Positions 10,266 to 19,856 are shown, numbered from the stretch's first letter. The stretch is 64,000 nucleotides of DNA from Anodontia alba (GCA_964016985.1 OZ024827.1:75402953-75466952); one strand, 5' to 3'. Notes: a model not told the origin generated them from the letters alone. A program made the numbers and translations.

Positions 10266-10943
10266 GTTGATGGACAGTGAGTGAGGTGTTTCAGAACACT
10301 TTTAGAATCTGTCCAAGAGCAAATTCTTTCCTTTAAGAGCAGCCCCAATGGTGTAGAAACAAAATATTTTATGTTAATGTCAATTTATTGTAAATACTTT
10401 TCTTATGTGCATATTCCACACATGCGTAATGTGCACAATGAGCGCTACGTCTATGTGCATGGTGTCTTGGAGTTTCATCTGACATGCAGGGATACATCAG
10501 TGTGGCAAGCTTTAAGATTAGGGCTGATTTGATTTTTGCTTTGCTGACCACAGGTAACATGGTGTCAAATTAAAGTCAGATTTATGTGGTGTTGATACCA
10601 TTAAAAAACAAACAAAAAAACAAACTAAACAAACCAACCAACCCTAAACAGGTCTTTCTTTCTTTCTTGTCTTACTGTTTTTCTTCAAAAATATTATAGT
10701 GGAAAATTTAAATCCAGAGATACGTAAAAGTTGAATAAATAATTTACCAAACCTTAATGGATCAAAATGGCAGAAATTTACACCTGCAGAAATGTTCCAC
10801 TGTACGGTATTGAAGTAGATAAAAAAAAAAAAAAAAAAAAAATTGTGTAAGTTATATTAAGTAATTTTGTAACATTGTTCATACCTATATCATCTATGTG
10901 TCAAAAAAAGTTCATAATCATGGGCGTGCTACTTTCTGATATT
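10266..10943. other. Probable ZNRF intron or upstream DNA, no gene seen
   Basis: Anonymous sequence with A-rich tracts (AAACAAACAAA near 10605; poly-A at 10820-10842). No ZNRF zinc-finger exon (a CxxC...H...C pattern) was recognised here. Confidence 0.3.
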
Positions 10944-11188
10944 AACCCTTAAAGCGCCAAGAAAACCTGCAGCTGAAAATGTCGTCTGTTTATGTCGTCT
11001 GCTGAATATTCTTGCAAACTTTTAAAACCTGTTTTTGCATACAGGCAAACAGTGTGGACCCAGATCAGACTGCTCCTAAAAGGAGCAGTCTGATCTGGGT
11101 CCACACTGTTTGCAGAAATGACTTTTAAAGTAACCGGCAGAAGACAAAGCAGACGACAATAGTTGTGACTGGCGCTTTAAGGGTTAAT
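10944..11188. mobile_element. FB4 piggyBac-like MITE abutting a ZNRF splice acceptor
   Basis: The ends are TTAACCCTTAAAGCGCCAAG and the inverse GGCGCTTTAAGGGTTAA. A 64-bp class hairpin (GGCAAACAGTGTGGACCCAG, apex CTCCTAAAAGGAG) is almost perfect. Subterminal GTCGTCTGC blocks are inverted. It ends 24 bp before the exon at 11213, so it sits in the acceptor-proximal intron. Confidence 0.8.
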
Positions 11189-11212
11189 AAGAAATTGTCT
11201 GTGTGTTTTCAG

Positions 11213-11318
11213 AGGATGTTTTAACGGAGGACAAAGGGGAATGTGTAATATGTTTAGAAGAATTAGAACAGGGTGATACGATAGCACGGCTGCCATGCTT
11301 ATGTATTTATCATAAAGG
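11213..11318 (+). CDS. ZNRF: ZNRF1/2-like RING E3 ligase, penultimate coding exon
   Basis: ZNRF proteins are membrane-associated (N-myristoylated) RING E3 ubiquitin ligases acting on endosomal, lysosomal and plasma-membrane targets. Translation from 11215 gives DVLTEDKGECVICLEELEQ, then GDTIARLPCLCIYHK. This is the first half of the atypical ZNRF RING, with the CVIC pair and the CLCIYH cluster. The exon is bounded by a TTTTCAG acceptor and a GTAAGT donor at 11319. It begins with two bases of a split codon and ends with two, joined by the exon at 14470. This match is family knowledge recalled by eye, not a search. ZNRF1 cannot be separated from ZNRF2; many invertebrates have one such gene. The N-terminal exons, including the myristoylation site and first zinc finger, were not found and probably lie upstream of the window. 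Confidence 0.9.
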
Positions 11319-11677
11319 GTAAGTATGCAGGCTACTATGGTTTTTATTGTTGTGACTGCTTTAGCCAGCAGGAGCGACAGGGATCACTTTCCAGCCTTGT
11401 CGTTGGCGTTGTCATTGTTGTCATTCATGTCAACATTGTTAAGTCTGAGTAGTTATATATAGCTCTGTTTCTCAAACACCAAGGCTTCTTTGAGGCTAAT
11501 GAAACTTCATACACACATGCGCCATGATGCTCTCTGCCCACTGCCATCCACCCTTACTAACCTACATTTCACGCTTGGCTGAAAAATGTTTAGTCTGTGC
11601 ATTTAGCTCTGTTTCTTGAATACAACCAGCAGTTGCAACAAAGTCATTCTGCAGTGATATATCATTTAAGCATATTT

Positions 11678-11900
11678 AACGCTTTAAGCGCCAAGCAAAT
11701 TTGCAACAGATGAGAATCTAATTTGTTTTTCAAATTAATATTCAGAGAAAATAAGACGACATTTCAAGTGAATCATCTGCTAGGCAGATGATTCACATGG
11801 AATGTTAAGTCTTACTTCCCCAGAAAAAATAATAAAAATAATAAAAGAAAATCAAAATGCTGTCCGCTGCAGTTGTGATAGGTGCTTTAAGGATTAAGTG
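11678..11900. mobile_element. FB6 piggyBac-like MITE (intronic)
   Basis: The ends are TTAACGCTTTAAGCGCCAAG and GATAGGTGCTTTAAGGATTAA. The core palindrome GAATCATCTGCTAGGCAGAT has no loop. Confidence 0.75.
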
Positions 11901-12371
11901 CTGATTAGAATTTGGAGACTTTGACTTCATTTTCAGGGTCCCAATACTCTAAAGATTGTCAAGTTTTAACCAAAATTGGCTTGTTTGCACTCTGTCTGCT
12001 GATCTGATGGATTAAAGTCAAACTTCCATAGATGCATCAGTGGGACAATGCAAAGAGTTGATCAGATTTTGATGACCTTGACCTAATTTATAAGGTTGAC
12101 ACCTGAACTGGGACATTGTAAAGAGTCAAGTAGATTTTGGTGACCTTGGCCTCATTTTCAAAGAGCATGTGATTTAGAATGTTGGAGGTTTGGGAAATCT
12201 GTCTTCTCTAAGTATCATATTAATGTACAAAGGAGTATTCATAAATGTTTTTTAGCAACTGAAACACATGCATGAAAAAGTTAGTGTAATGACCGTCCAG
12301 CTGTATGCTCCATTGAATCTTAAGTATTCTTCTGAATATGGACATGATTTGAACCTAGTTGTTCATATATT
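11901..12371. other. Diverged tandem repeat in the ZNRF intron
   Basis: TTGACTTCATTTTCAGGG, TGACCTTGACCTAATTTA and TGACCTTGGCCTCATTTTCA recur with GTCAAGTAGATTTTGGTGA blocks, suggesting an eroded repeat of roughly 110-150 bp. No exon is seen. Confidence 0.4.
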
Positions 12372-12812
12372 ATACCCCACCACACGACAGTGGCGGGGTA
12401 TTATGGTTACACATTGGACATCCGTGTGTCCATCCATCTGTCTGTCTTTCAGTGGTACGTCCATCCGTATTTTGTTTCCGGATGATAACTCGAGTGAACA
12501 TCAATGGATTTTCACCAAACTTGGTTTGTGCATTGATATTTTAGAGATCTGGTTTGGGATTGCTAATTGGGCAAATTTTGTCAAATTTTGACAGAGTTAT
12601 CTGCCCGAGACACACACGTATTTTCATTTCTGGATGATAACTTGTGTAAATGTCAAGGGATTTTAACCAAACTTGGTACATGCATTGATATAAAGGAACA
12701 TGGTGCATGCATTGATCTGGTTTGGGATTGCTAATGGGCAAATTTAGTCAATGTTTGACAGAGTTATCTGCCTGCGACATGATTATGTCGGGGTATTATA
12801 GTTCAACGTTTT
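12372..12812. mobile_element. Short TR element with inverted GGGGTATTAT ends
   Basis: Starts with a hairpin, ATACCCCACCACACGACAGT then GGCGGGGTATTATGG, followed by a GTCCATCCATCTGTCTGTC microsatellite-like block. Two repeat units then follow, each with GGATGATAACTYGWGT and ACCAAACTTGGT. It ends TGTCGGGGTATTATAG. The layout matches the other TR elements. Confidence 0.6.
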
Positions 12813-13150
12813 TATTTACATTTTAGCGGAGAGACTGACAGAACCAAACTTTGTTCATGCTCAAAAACTGATAACTTGGGAACTCAATCTAATCAATCAG
12901 AACAGAAATAACTGAAGTATGAAAATCCATTCTATAAGGAGATGTCATTGGTGATCCTCCTGAATAACTTTCATCAGGGATATAGGTTTCATAATTCACA
13001 TCTAAAAAGATATCACAAAAACAGTTTTAAAAAGATGAAAGATGGACTTAAGGTTAAGAATTTATACTATCCTTAGAGGTTTGTTGAATTTGTTTAAAAC
13101 AATAAAGAAGAAGCTGACAGTGGATATGCGGAGGGATCAAGTTCTCAGTT
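12813..13150. other. Intronic sequence, no feature seen
   Basis: Anonymous AT-rich sequence with no repeats that I could match elsewhere in the window. Confidence 0.3.
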
Positions 13151-13154
13151 GCTC

Positions 13155-13840
13155 ATTCCAGGCAGCTCTCCATAGTATACATGTAGTTGGTAGCATGTCT
13201 GATAGCAGATCCACAGGTCACAAGTTTGAATCTTAGCTCTGCCACATAACTGTCATGGAGATTGATCATTTCTACAGTCATTCTCCCTCTTCTGCTAATT
13301 CAAGGAGGGCGGCCGGCCTTGGTGGCTCAGTTGGATGGGCGTCCCACTGGTGATCAGGAGGTTGCAGGTTTGACCCCTGCCGGAATGGCAACATCCTTTC
13401 ATGGAGATTGATCATGAAATATTTTCTGCAGTCGTTTTCTTCCTTCTGCTGATTCAAGAAGGGCAGTTGTCAGTTTCTGGCAAAAGAATGCACAATACTG
13501 GTTAACCACTTAGAGGACTATGCCTGCCTAGTAAAAGTGTGATCCTCAGCATGACCCCATTGGGTTGACTGGGCCTTAAAACCTCAACACGAACAAACAA
13601 ATCCACAGTATAGTTGGTAGCATGTCTGACAGCAGATTCAGGGGCCACATCTTTCATGATCATTTCCACAGTCATTCTCCCCCTTCTGCTGAACCAAGAA
13701 GGGCAGTTGTCCGTTATTGGCAAAAGTATGTGTACAAGTGCTGGCTAATGGCTTAGCGGACAGCCTGCTCAGAAAAAGTGTGAGTAGGTTGACAGGGCAA
13801 CATGACATTAACAGTGTTGACTGGGCCATAAACTAACTTA
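13155..13840 (+). mobile_element. SINE cluster: one SINE1 between two related tRNA-derived SINEs
   Basis: SINE1 at 13312-13590 has box A GTGGCTCAGTTGG, box B GCAGGTTTGACCCC, the shared body GATTCAAGAAGGGCAGTTG and the tail AAAACCTCAACACGAAC. The units on both sides (13172-13310 and 13600-13840) carry a different head, GTTGGTAGCATGTCTGA, with a B-box-like AAGTTTGAATC, but the same body. They look like head-swapped relatives sharing one 3' region. Confidence 0.7.
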
Positions 13841-13931
13841 GATCAACATTCATAACTTAAGCTAAGAAGGATGTTTATTTTCGTCATATAATATTGATAC
13901 TTTTCTTAAGGAAGAAGAGGAAATTTATCAT

Positions 13932-14205
13932 CATGAAAACATGCTTATATAATTTTGACCCCCTTAAACCCCACTTTTATATAGTAAAACTGGGGTTTAC
14001 AAGGGTATACATTATTTTTCTTATTTCTGCTCAAAAACATAGATTGTGTGTACTCATTAGAACCACCTTGCTGAGGCGGCTCTAATGAGTACCCACAATC
14101 TATGTTTTGAGCAGAAATATGAAAAATATCAGTTTTTTTGTCTGAAAATTTTCAGTTTTTGGAGGTGAAATTTTCTGTATATTTGAATAGGCATATTTTC
14201 GTAAC
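13932..14205. mobile_element. FB8 MITE (intronic)
   Basis: The left end is ATCATGAAAACATGCTTATA and the right is AATAGGCATATTTTCGTAAC. It has two hairpins: AACCCCACTTTTATATAGT with its inverse, and the ATAGATTGTGTGTACTC core. Confidence 0.75.
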
Positions 14206-14224
14206 CGCTGGATAGTACTTTTAT

Positions 14225-14455
14225 CATGATCTGTGTACTTTTTTTTTTTACAATGACATAACACTAGATAAGAGGGGTATCCACATAAGTATTTTTCTTA
14301 TTTCTCAACAAAAACGTGATGTGGGTACTCATTAGAAGTGCCTCTTTGAGGCACTTCTAATGAGTACCCACAACATGTTTTAATGGAGAAGTAAGAAAAA
14401 AAAGATGATATTTTTCAGTTGATAAAAGTGCCCTTTCTCGACCTATGACAATGTT
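14225..14455. mobile_element. FB7 MITE next to the last ZNRF acceptor
   Basis: TAACACTAGATAAGAGGGGT and GTGCCCTTTCTCGACCTATG are the degraded ends. The core GTGGGTACTCATTAGAAGTG is a perfect palindrome with apex CCTCTTTGAGG. Confidence 0.7.
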
Positions 14456-14469
14456 CTTTCTTTTTTCAG

Positions 14470-14527
14470 GTGTATTGATAAATGGTTTGAGAAGAATCGG
14501 TCTTGCCCTGAACATCCGCAGGACTAG
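14470..14527 (+). CDS. ZNRF: ZNRF1/2-like RING E3 ligase, last coding exon
   Basis: The exon supplies one base to finish the split codon (a glycine where I expect serine in vertebrate ZNRFs), then CIDKWFEKNRSCPEHPQD and a TAG stop at 14525-14527. This closes the RING domain at the extreme C-terminus, exactly where ZNRF proteins end. The acceptor is a strong polypyrimidine tract followed by CAG. With the exon at 11213 the RING is complete and all expected metal-binding Cys/His positions are present, so an intact, functional gene is likely. Expression is not shown by sequence. Confidence 0.9.
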
Positions 14528-14660
14528 CCTTTACCAATGCTCACAAGTATTCTCAAAGATATTCCAGAACTTACAGAAGGCTGACTTGTCATTAATATAA
14601 ACAGTCCAATGTCATTTTAAACATAGCTTTAGATGGATTTTTTTCTCAAATAAAAAAAAA
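14528..14660 (+). other. Probable ZNRF 3' UTR start with an AATAAA signal
   Basis: Sequence after the stop runs into AATAAA at 14649-14654, then an A-rich stretch where FB7 begins. It is a possible polyadenylation signal, but the motif is common in such AT-rich DNA. Confidence 0.4.
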
Positions 14661-14950
14661 ATGTATTTTTCTTATTTCTACACGAAAACATACATTGTGG
14701 GTACTCATTTGAATCACCTCATTGAGGCAATTCCAATGAGTACCCACAATGTATGCTTTCATGAAAAATAAGAAAGCTGATATTTATCTTGTTTCTGCTC
14801 TAAAACATACATTGTGGGTATCATTGCAACTGCCTCAGTGAGGCAATGCCAGTGAGTACACTCAATTATGCTTTCATGGAAAAATAAGAAAAATATCAAT
14901 AAGGATATCTCTCTTATCCAAAGCTGTGGTGAATTAATGATGAACATTGA
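14655..14950. mobile_element. Two FB7-type foldbacks in tandem
   Basis: Hairpins ACATTGTGGGTACTCATTTG (about 14691-14757) and ACATTGTGGGTATCATTGC (about 14806-14873) share AAGAAA flanks. They end with TATCCAAAGCTGTGG. Confidence 0.6.
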
Positions 14951-15069
14951 AGACCTGTGAATTCACCATAATTTAGCCTGCTGGGCTCACTTGTTCAAAG
15001 CATTGTCAGTAAAATGACACTGTTAATCCAGTGTCTAAGTTTAATATGTTGCAGAAAAGTTGAAATATT

Positions 15070-15245
15070 ATAGTTACCCTAAATTTTTGGACATACAGGC
15101 CTGAGCAAATGGGGTAGACCCTCAGATAGTTTGTTTAGGGGCCACACTGTTTGCCATTCTGTCAGAAAATATTTGAATCCTGGTAAACTTGCTAGATGGA
15201 CTTGCTCATATTTTAGGATATGTGTGGTAATAGGATAAGGTGTAG
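15070..15245. mobile_element. FB2 MITE, degraded
   Basis: Left TTACCCTAAATTTTTGGACA, core remnants GGGTAGACC and CACACTGTTTGCCATTC, right TATTTTAGGATATGTG. Confidence 0.55.
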
Positions 15246-15327
15246 GAATATTTAGGGTGGTTGTGGTGTTTTTGATGCAAAAAGCATGGATCCGGACAAG
15301 GCCCGTTTTTCAATGGAAAAGTACTGG

Positions 15328-15568
15328 GCCCAGTTGTTCAAAACTAGCGATGTCGTTAGTTAACGTATCGTTAAAACTTTGATCATTAAATATGGCATAT
15401 ATGCTAGTATTTTTGCTGAAAAAATATGAGTTGCATTTGGAAAAGCTACTCACATTTTTTCAGCAAAAATACCTGTGAGTTATATATTGTACTTACTAGA
15501 GCAGTTAACTTTTTACTACTAATGAGCTCGTTAAGCTAACGATGCTTTGAACAACTTGGCCCTGATAT
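15328..15568. mobile_element. FB9 MITE
   Basis: GGGCCCAGTTGTTCAAA at the left and TTTGAACAACTTGGCCC at the right are inverted. TCGTTAGTTAACG pairs with CGTTAAGCTAACGA. The middle contains TTTTTGCTGAAAAAAT and an inverted TTTTTTCAGCAAAAA. Confidence 0.75.
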
Positions 15569-15569
15569 T

Positions 15570-15720
15570 TTTTGTATTTCTCCTCTAAAACATATTGTGG
15601 GTACTCATTAGAAGTGCCTCTCTGAGGCACTTCTAATGAGTACCCACAATATGTTTTAGTGAGAAATAAGAAAAACATTGCGTGGATACTCCTTCTTATG
15701 TGGTGCTGTGAGTAAAGCTA
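15570..15720. mobile_element. FB7 core palindrome
   Basis: ACATATTGTGGGTACTCATT with its exact inverse and apex CCTCTCTGAGG. The outer ends are weak (ACTCCTTCTTATGTGG). Confidence 0.7.
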
Positions 15721-15737
15721 GCGTGAGTAGATTCTTA

Positions 15738-15926
15738 AAGGTTAACCCAGTTTAGTCTGGAGGCCAGATGCAGCATTCTGCGGTATCTGATCAGGGTCTA
15801 CTCTGCTTGCATTAAATACAGGAATTTCTATAAAACAGTAATTATAGAAGCTAACCAGATACCCTGCTTTTGAAAATAGACCTGTCCAAAGAGTCATAGT
15901 GGAACCGAGTCCACTTGACATAAATG
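15738..15926. mobile_element. FB3-variant MITE
   Basis: GGTTAACCCAGTTTAGTCTG at the left. The right end CTTGACATAAATG and the inner GATACCCTGCTTTTGAAAA match the copies at 42701 and 861. The hairpin is reduced. Confidence 0.55.
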
Positions 15927-16231
15927 AGCCTCGGTGGCTCAGTTGGATGTCCGACTGGGGACCAGGAGGTCATGGGTTCAACCCCCACGAGGTCGGCAAT
16001 ATTCTTTCGTGGAGATTGATCATGAAATATTTTCTACGGTCATTCTCTCCCTTCCGCTGATTCAAGAAGGGCAGTTTTCAGTTTCTGGTGAAAGAATGTG
16101 CACAATACTGGTTAACCGCTTAGAGGACTAAGCCTGCCCAGTAAACTTGTGGTTAGGTAAACTGACCGCGCTCGACATGACCCCATTAGGTTGACTGGGA
16201 CGTAAAACCTCAACAGAGATTGACTTAAATG
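15915..16231 (+). mobile_element. Full-length SINE1 with a target duplication
   Basis: A tRNA-derived head (GCCTCGGTGGCTCAGTTGG, box B GGTTCAACCCC at 15976) is followed by the SINE1 body and the tail ACGTAAAACCTCAAC. TTGACATAAATG (15915-15926) and TTGACTTAAATG (16220-16231) flank it with one mismatch. This indicates LINE-driven retroposition of a Pol III transcript. Confidence 0.85.
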
Positions 16232-16359
16232 GGTAAGGAATTGAATTCAAATGAGCTTCATAAAACTTCCCACATTATTTAGTAAAAAAAAAAAAAAGTC
16301 AGGTGACTCAGTGTTTTTAAAATTTTTTTATTGCACAGTATTTATAGTATTTGTTAAAG

Positions 16360-16560
16360 TATTCTGACAGAAAGGCCTTGACAACCAGTGTAGACCCAGA
16401 TTGGCCACTGCTGAATGTGGTGTCTGATTGGGGTTTCCACTGTTTGCCACTCATCCAGCAGTTTTTAGACACGTCAAAGTATAGTAAAATGAACTTGTTC
16501 AAATTTTAGGATGGTGAGATGTTAAGGAATACGAATGTTTTTGGTAAATATGGTAGTATC
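16360..16560. mobile_element. FB2 foldback MITE
   Basis: The core (CAGTGTAGACCCAGATTGG / GGGTTTCCACTGTTTGCC) lies before CATCCAGCAGTTTTTAGAC and the right end GGTAAATATGGTA. The left end is mostly lost (TATTCTGACAGAAAGGCC). Confidence 0.65.
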
Positions 16561-16564
16561 AAAT

Positions 16565-16745
16565 TGATGTAAGGGGGAGGTAACTCTAAGTTATTTTTGT
16601 CCCAGGTCTATTCTAAATGGAAATAATTTGTAGCCCCCAATAGGAGCATGGTCTTTTCTTTTGGAGTAGACCCTTAAGGAGCAAGTTCTTTCCTTTTTAG
16701 AGTAGACCCTTTTCAGAAGGGACTTGATGGGCAGGAAAGCAATTG
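16565..16745. mobile_element. FB11 foldback repeat, eroded
   Basis: GGGGGAGGTAACTC, then GGAGCAAGTTCTTTCC, then AGAGTAGACCCTTTTCAGAA and GGGCAGGAAAGCAA. The same order recurs at 35150, 52755 and 55880. Confidence 0.55.
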
Positions 16746-16759
16746 GTGGAAATTCTACC

Positions 16760-16945
16760 AAGCAAAATTTGTAGCAACAACATTCTAATTTTTCTTTTTA
16801 TTGTTCAGAGAAAATATCTTGACATTTCATGTGAATTGTCTGCTCGGCAGACAATTCACCTGAAATGTCAAAATTTATTTTCTATGGGGGAAAAAAATGA
16901 AAATGTTGGTTGCTGCATTTGTGTATGGTACTTTAAGGGTTAAGT
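16760..16945. mobile_element. FB6 piggyBac-like MITE
   Basis: The hairpin is TTGACATTTCATGTGAATTG with apex CTGCTCGGCAG. The right end is GGTACTTTAAGGGTTAA. Confidence 0.7.
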
Positions 16946-16954
16946 CCCCTTAAT

Positions 16955-17110
16955 TGACTCCTCCGTCAGAAGGCTATAACCACGCCCATGCGTAAATCCT
17001 TAGACAAACAATATCGTGATACCTATATTTGTCAATGAAAACTGCATGTGTACCTGTATTTATCAATGAAAAAGTACATAGGTAATATTGTTTGTCTAAG
17101 CAATAACATT
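16955..17110. repeat. Inverted repeat
   Basis: CTTAGACAAACAATATCG at about 17000 is inverted at 17081-17102 (ATATTGTTTGTCTAAG), separated by duplicated TATTTRTCAATGAAAA blocks. Possibly a MITE whose ends are these arms. Confidence 0.55.
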
Positions 17111-17179
17111 AACCGTTAACTGGTAAGCTATTTTGGTTGGTCAGATTTTTAGTCATTTACTGGTCAGGTGATTTCATGG

Positions 17180-17600
17180 AGGACTCAGTTTTGTTTAGCT
17201 AACAATACTTTGAACAACTGGGCCATATACTGACTTAGCCTGCTGGTTTTTACAGGCATTTTTGCTGTTGCTAACAGCCTGCTACATATAATGTACCATG
17301 TTAGCTTGATTTTTTTCTTTGTTTTGTACAATCATAATCTGTTGAAATGATTTTAGGAAGAAATACATAATGTTTTAACCTTTTCATTCCAGCAGACCAA
17401 TACAGAGATACCTTTGCGAACAGTGCAGATCCAGATGAGACGGCTTGTAACAAGCCATGTCATCAGGGTCTACAGTTTGTTAAAAATGTATTTGGATTTT
17501 GATTATTGACCGAAACCTGTATTTGCATCAGTGGACATGTCCAGTTTCAAGGATGGAAGTGTCTACTTAAAAACAAATCTGGGTTGAAAGGGTTAAATCT
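17180..17600. mobile_element. FB9 end fragment and a degraded FB1-like foldback
   Basis: 17196-17224 carries the FB9 end TTTGAACAACTGGGCC. 17376-17594 has TTAACCTTTTCATTCCAGCA at the left and GGTTGAAAGGGTTAA at the right. A reduced CGAACAGTGCAGATCCAGAT core lies inside, and the flanks are TTAA. Confidence 0.5.
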
Positions 17601-18070
17601 CCTAGGTTAAAATGGTGACTTGAGGAAGTTTCATGGAGTTGTTAATGAACAAGCCAAGGGAAGAAAATACATGGAATACTAATGTTTAACTAGTGCAGGT
17701 GTTATCTACCTTGTGTCTTATTTAGTCAAAGAATGCAGGTCTTTCAGAAAACTGCATTTGAATTGCAGCATGCTGAAACTGAAATTGGCAGACATTATCT
17801 GATGTGCATTATGGGAAAAGGTCCCTTACACCTGTGCAAACAGTGAAGACCCATATATTATATGTCTGAAGCTATTTTTAGTAGTTTCTGCTTGAAATAT
17901 AATTTTTAATTGATTGGAGGAAATATTGCCTCCTAAAGAAATATTTCCTTTAGAATACTATCAGATTGTGTAACTAGTGTATATGACATAACATTGCAAA
18001 ATGTATTGGTGTCAAAATAGTATAAAACAGAATCTGAAGAAGAAAAAAAAAAAATTTTTTTGATATAAAT
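17601..18070. other. No recognised feature except FB10 scraps
   Basis: 17815-17860 has GGTCCCTTACACCTGTGCAA and AACAGTGAAGACCC, an FB10 left end. The remainder is anonymous, with a small GGAAATATT/AATATTTCC inverted pair near 17930. Confidence 0.35.
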
Positions 18071-18071
18071 A

Positions 18072-18232
18072 CATAAGTTAATGCAGCTTGAATTTAAAAT
18101 ACAGGAAATATTTCCCTGAGACTTTTAAATTTTTTAAATTAACTCGTGCTAATTCACTTGTTTGTTTATCAGATTTGCAAATCTCTCAGGGGGGAATATT
18201 TCCTGTATTTTAAACTCGGGATGCAATTTAAC
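18072..18232. mobile_element. Inverted-repeat element, arms about 45 bp
   Basis: TTGAATTTAAAATACAGG plus AAATATTTCCCTGAGA at 18090-18121 is inverted at 18186-18216 (TCTCAGGGGGGAATATTTCC and TGTATTTTAAA). AT-rich spacer, no ORF. Confidence 0.6.
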
Positions 18233-18234
18233 CT

Positions 18235-18560
18235 CTATATCATCTGTAAAGCCTGATCAGGATTGTCTCTGTTATTGTATCCTACAATAGCCATTCATTC
18301 TGTAGCTAACAATGCTTACTCTAATCAGTCTGTGCAAATGCACAGGCCGATCTGGGCCCTCACTATTTGTGTATGCCCCTTTTCCCCACTAGCACATCAG
18401 CACATTGGATGAATATTTTTTCCTCCTAAGGACATAGCTCAATTGAATATCAAGCTTTGCTTTTAGGGAAGGATAAGAAAAAAACAATAAAGTGCATTGT
18501 CTGCTGATTTTTAAATTCAGCAAATTGAACGTTAACAATATGTGAATGGATGTGACTCAT
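18235..18560. mobile_element. FB10 and FB5 remnants
   Basis: 18245-18380 has CCTGATCAGGATTGTCTCTG and CGATCTGGGCCCTCACT (FB10). 18475-18540 carries FB5 right-end words (TTGTCTGCTGATTTTTAAAT). Confidence 0.4.
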
Positions 18561-18562
18561 AG

Positions 18563-18785
18563 CTCTATGTAAGAGTGGGTATTAGATAAATATTTTTTCT
18601 TATTTATCCACAAAAAATCATATGTTGTGGGTACTCATTAGAAGCGCCTCATTGAGGCGCTTCTAATGAGTACCCAAAACATATGTTTTCGTGAAGAAAT
18701 AAGAAAAGTATAAATATTTTTTCATTGATTTTTTTTTTTTTTTTTTTTGACAAAAACTCTTCTTATCTAGAGCTATGTATGTGAC
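18563..18785. mobile_element. FB7 MITE, well preserved
   Basis: The ends are CATAGCTCTATGTAAGAG and CTTATCTAGAGCTATG. The core GTACTCATTAGAAGCGCCTC is a perfect palindrome with apex CTCATTGAG. A poly-T tract of about 19 lies in the right arm. Confidence 0.8.
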
Positions 18786-18944
18786 TGAGTGTCTTATGAT
18801 GGACAGTATGATGGAGTTTGATCTCATGTTCTTATGGGCCACATCACAGAAAAAGGGCCTTAATGATGATGTGAACAGAAACGGACCAAGTATCATCCTG
18901 CATGTCTGTGCCTGATAAGGACCTTTGCTATGTACCCCTTCTAC

Positions 18945-19350
18945 CACATAGATCCCAATGAGAAGGGTACCCAGATGAATGTTTTTCTTATTTGTCCACA
19001 AAAACATGTGCAACATGGGAAAAGGGCCCTTATGCCATATGCGAACAGCGAAGGTCCAGCTGAGCATGCACATCCATGCAGTCTGATCTGGGCATTCTAT
19101 ATTCATTGACATATACTACAGTATCCATTGATTCTGTAAGCGGGAAATGAATGCCCTGATCAGCTTGCATGATTGCGCAGGCTTATCAGGGCCTGCCTTG
19201 TCCGCAAAGTGCAGGAGGGCCATTTTCATGCGTTGCGCATTATGTGTTGCAGATATTAATGAGTACCCATAACATATGCTTTTGTAGAGAAATAAGAAAA
19301 ATATCAGTACTTTTTGGTTGGAAAAAGGATCTTATCCGGAGATATGCATA
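18945..19350. mobile_element. FB7 split by a nested FB10
   Basis: The FB7 left half ends at ACAAAAACATGTGCAAC (19017) and its right half resumes near TTAATGAGTACCCATAACAT (19257). Between them is FB10: GAACAGCGAAGGTCCAGCTG, CAGTCTGATCTGGGC, CCCTGATCAGCTTGCATG and CAGGGCCTGCC. Order of insertion: FB7 first, FB10 later. Confidence 0.65.
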
Positions 19351-19469
19351 ATACCAGGAAAAAAAGATGGGATATTATAGAAGTTCCAGGGCAGAATTGA
19401 AGACCCTGCTCAGTCAACACAGACATTCAGGGTGATTTGTGCCATGCTCAGCTACATCAGCTCTTGGGC

Positions 19470-19675
19470 CTAGTTCATAGCTCCAGGGAAGAGTGATGGC
19501 CAGAGTTTTTTCTTATTTCTCCATGAAAACGTATGTTGTGGGTACTCATTAGAAGCGCCTCATTGAGTCACTTCTAATGAGTACCCACAACATAAGTTTT
19601 CATGGAGAAATAAGAAAAAATATTGAAATTTTCTGGTTGAAAAAATGCCTTATCTGGAGCTATGTCATAGTGTTT
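19470..19675. mobile_element. FB7 MITE
   Basis: CATAGCTCCAGGGAAGAG and CTTATCTGGAGCTATG are the ends. The core palindrome GTATGTTGTGGGTACTCATT is nearly perfect (apex CTCATTGAGTC). Confidence 0.8.
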
Positions 19676-19856
19676 TGCATATAATTATGTAGACACACTC
19701 GCTATGCATGTTGGGACCCAAGACAATGAATACAGATACGGTGATATATACGATGATAATTTGGGCTAATCTTTTTTTTTATTTTCTTGCCAAAACTTAT
19801 CTCACTACTACCCACTGGAATCATGTCAGCAATGTATAGCAACAATAATGTGCTTT

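Larger units (their letters stand above)
11319..14469 (+). other. ZNRF intron (3.15 kb)
   Basis: It is delimited by GTAAGT at 11319 and TTCTTTCTTTTTTCAG ending at 14469. It holds an FB6 MITE, a short TR element, a SINE cluster, an FB8 and an FB7. The splice phase agrees on both sides: two bases before, one after. Confidence 0.88.
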
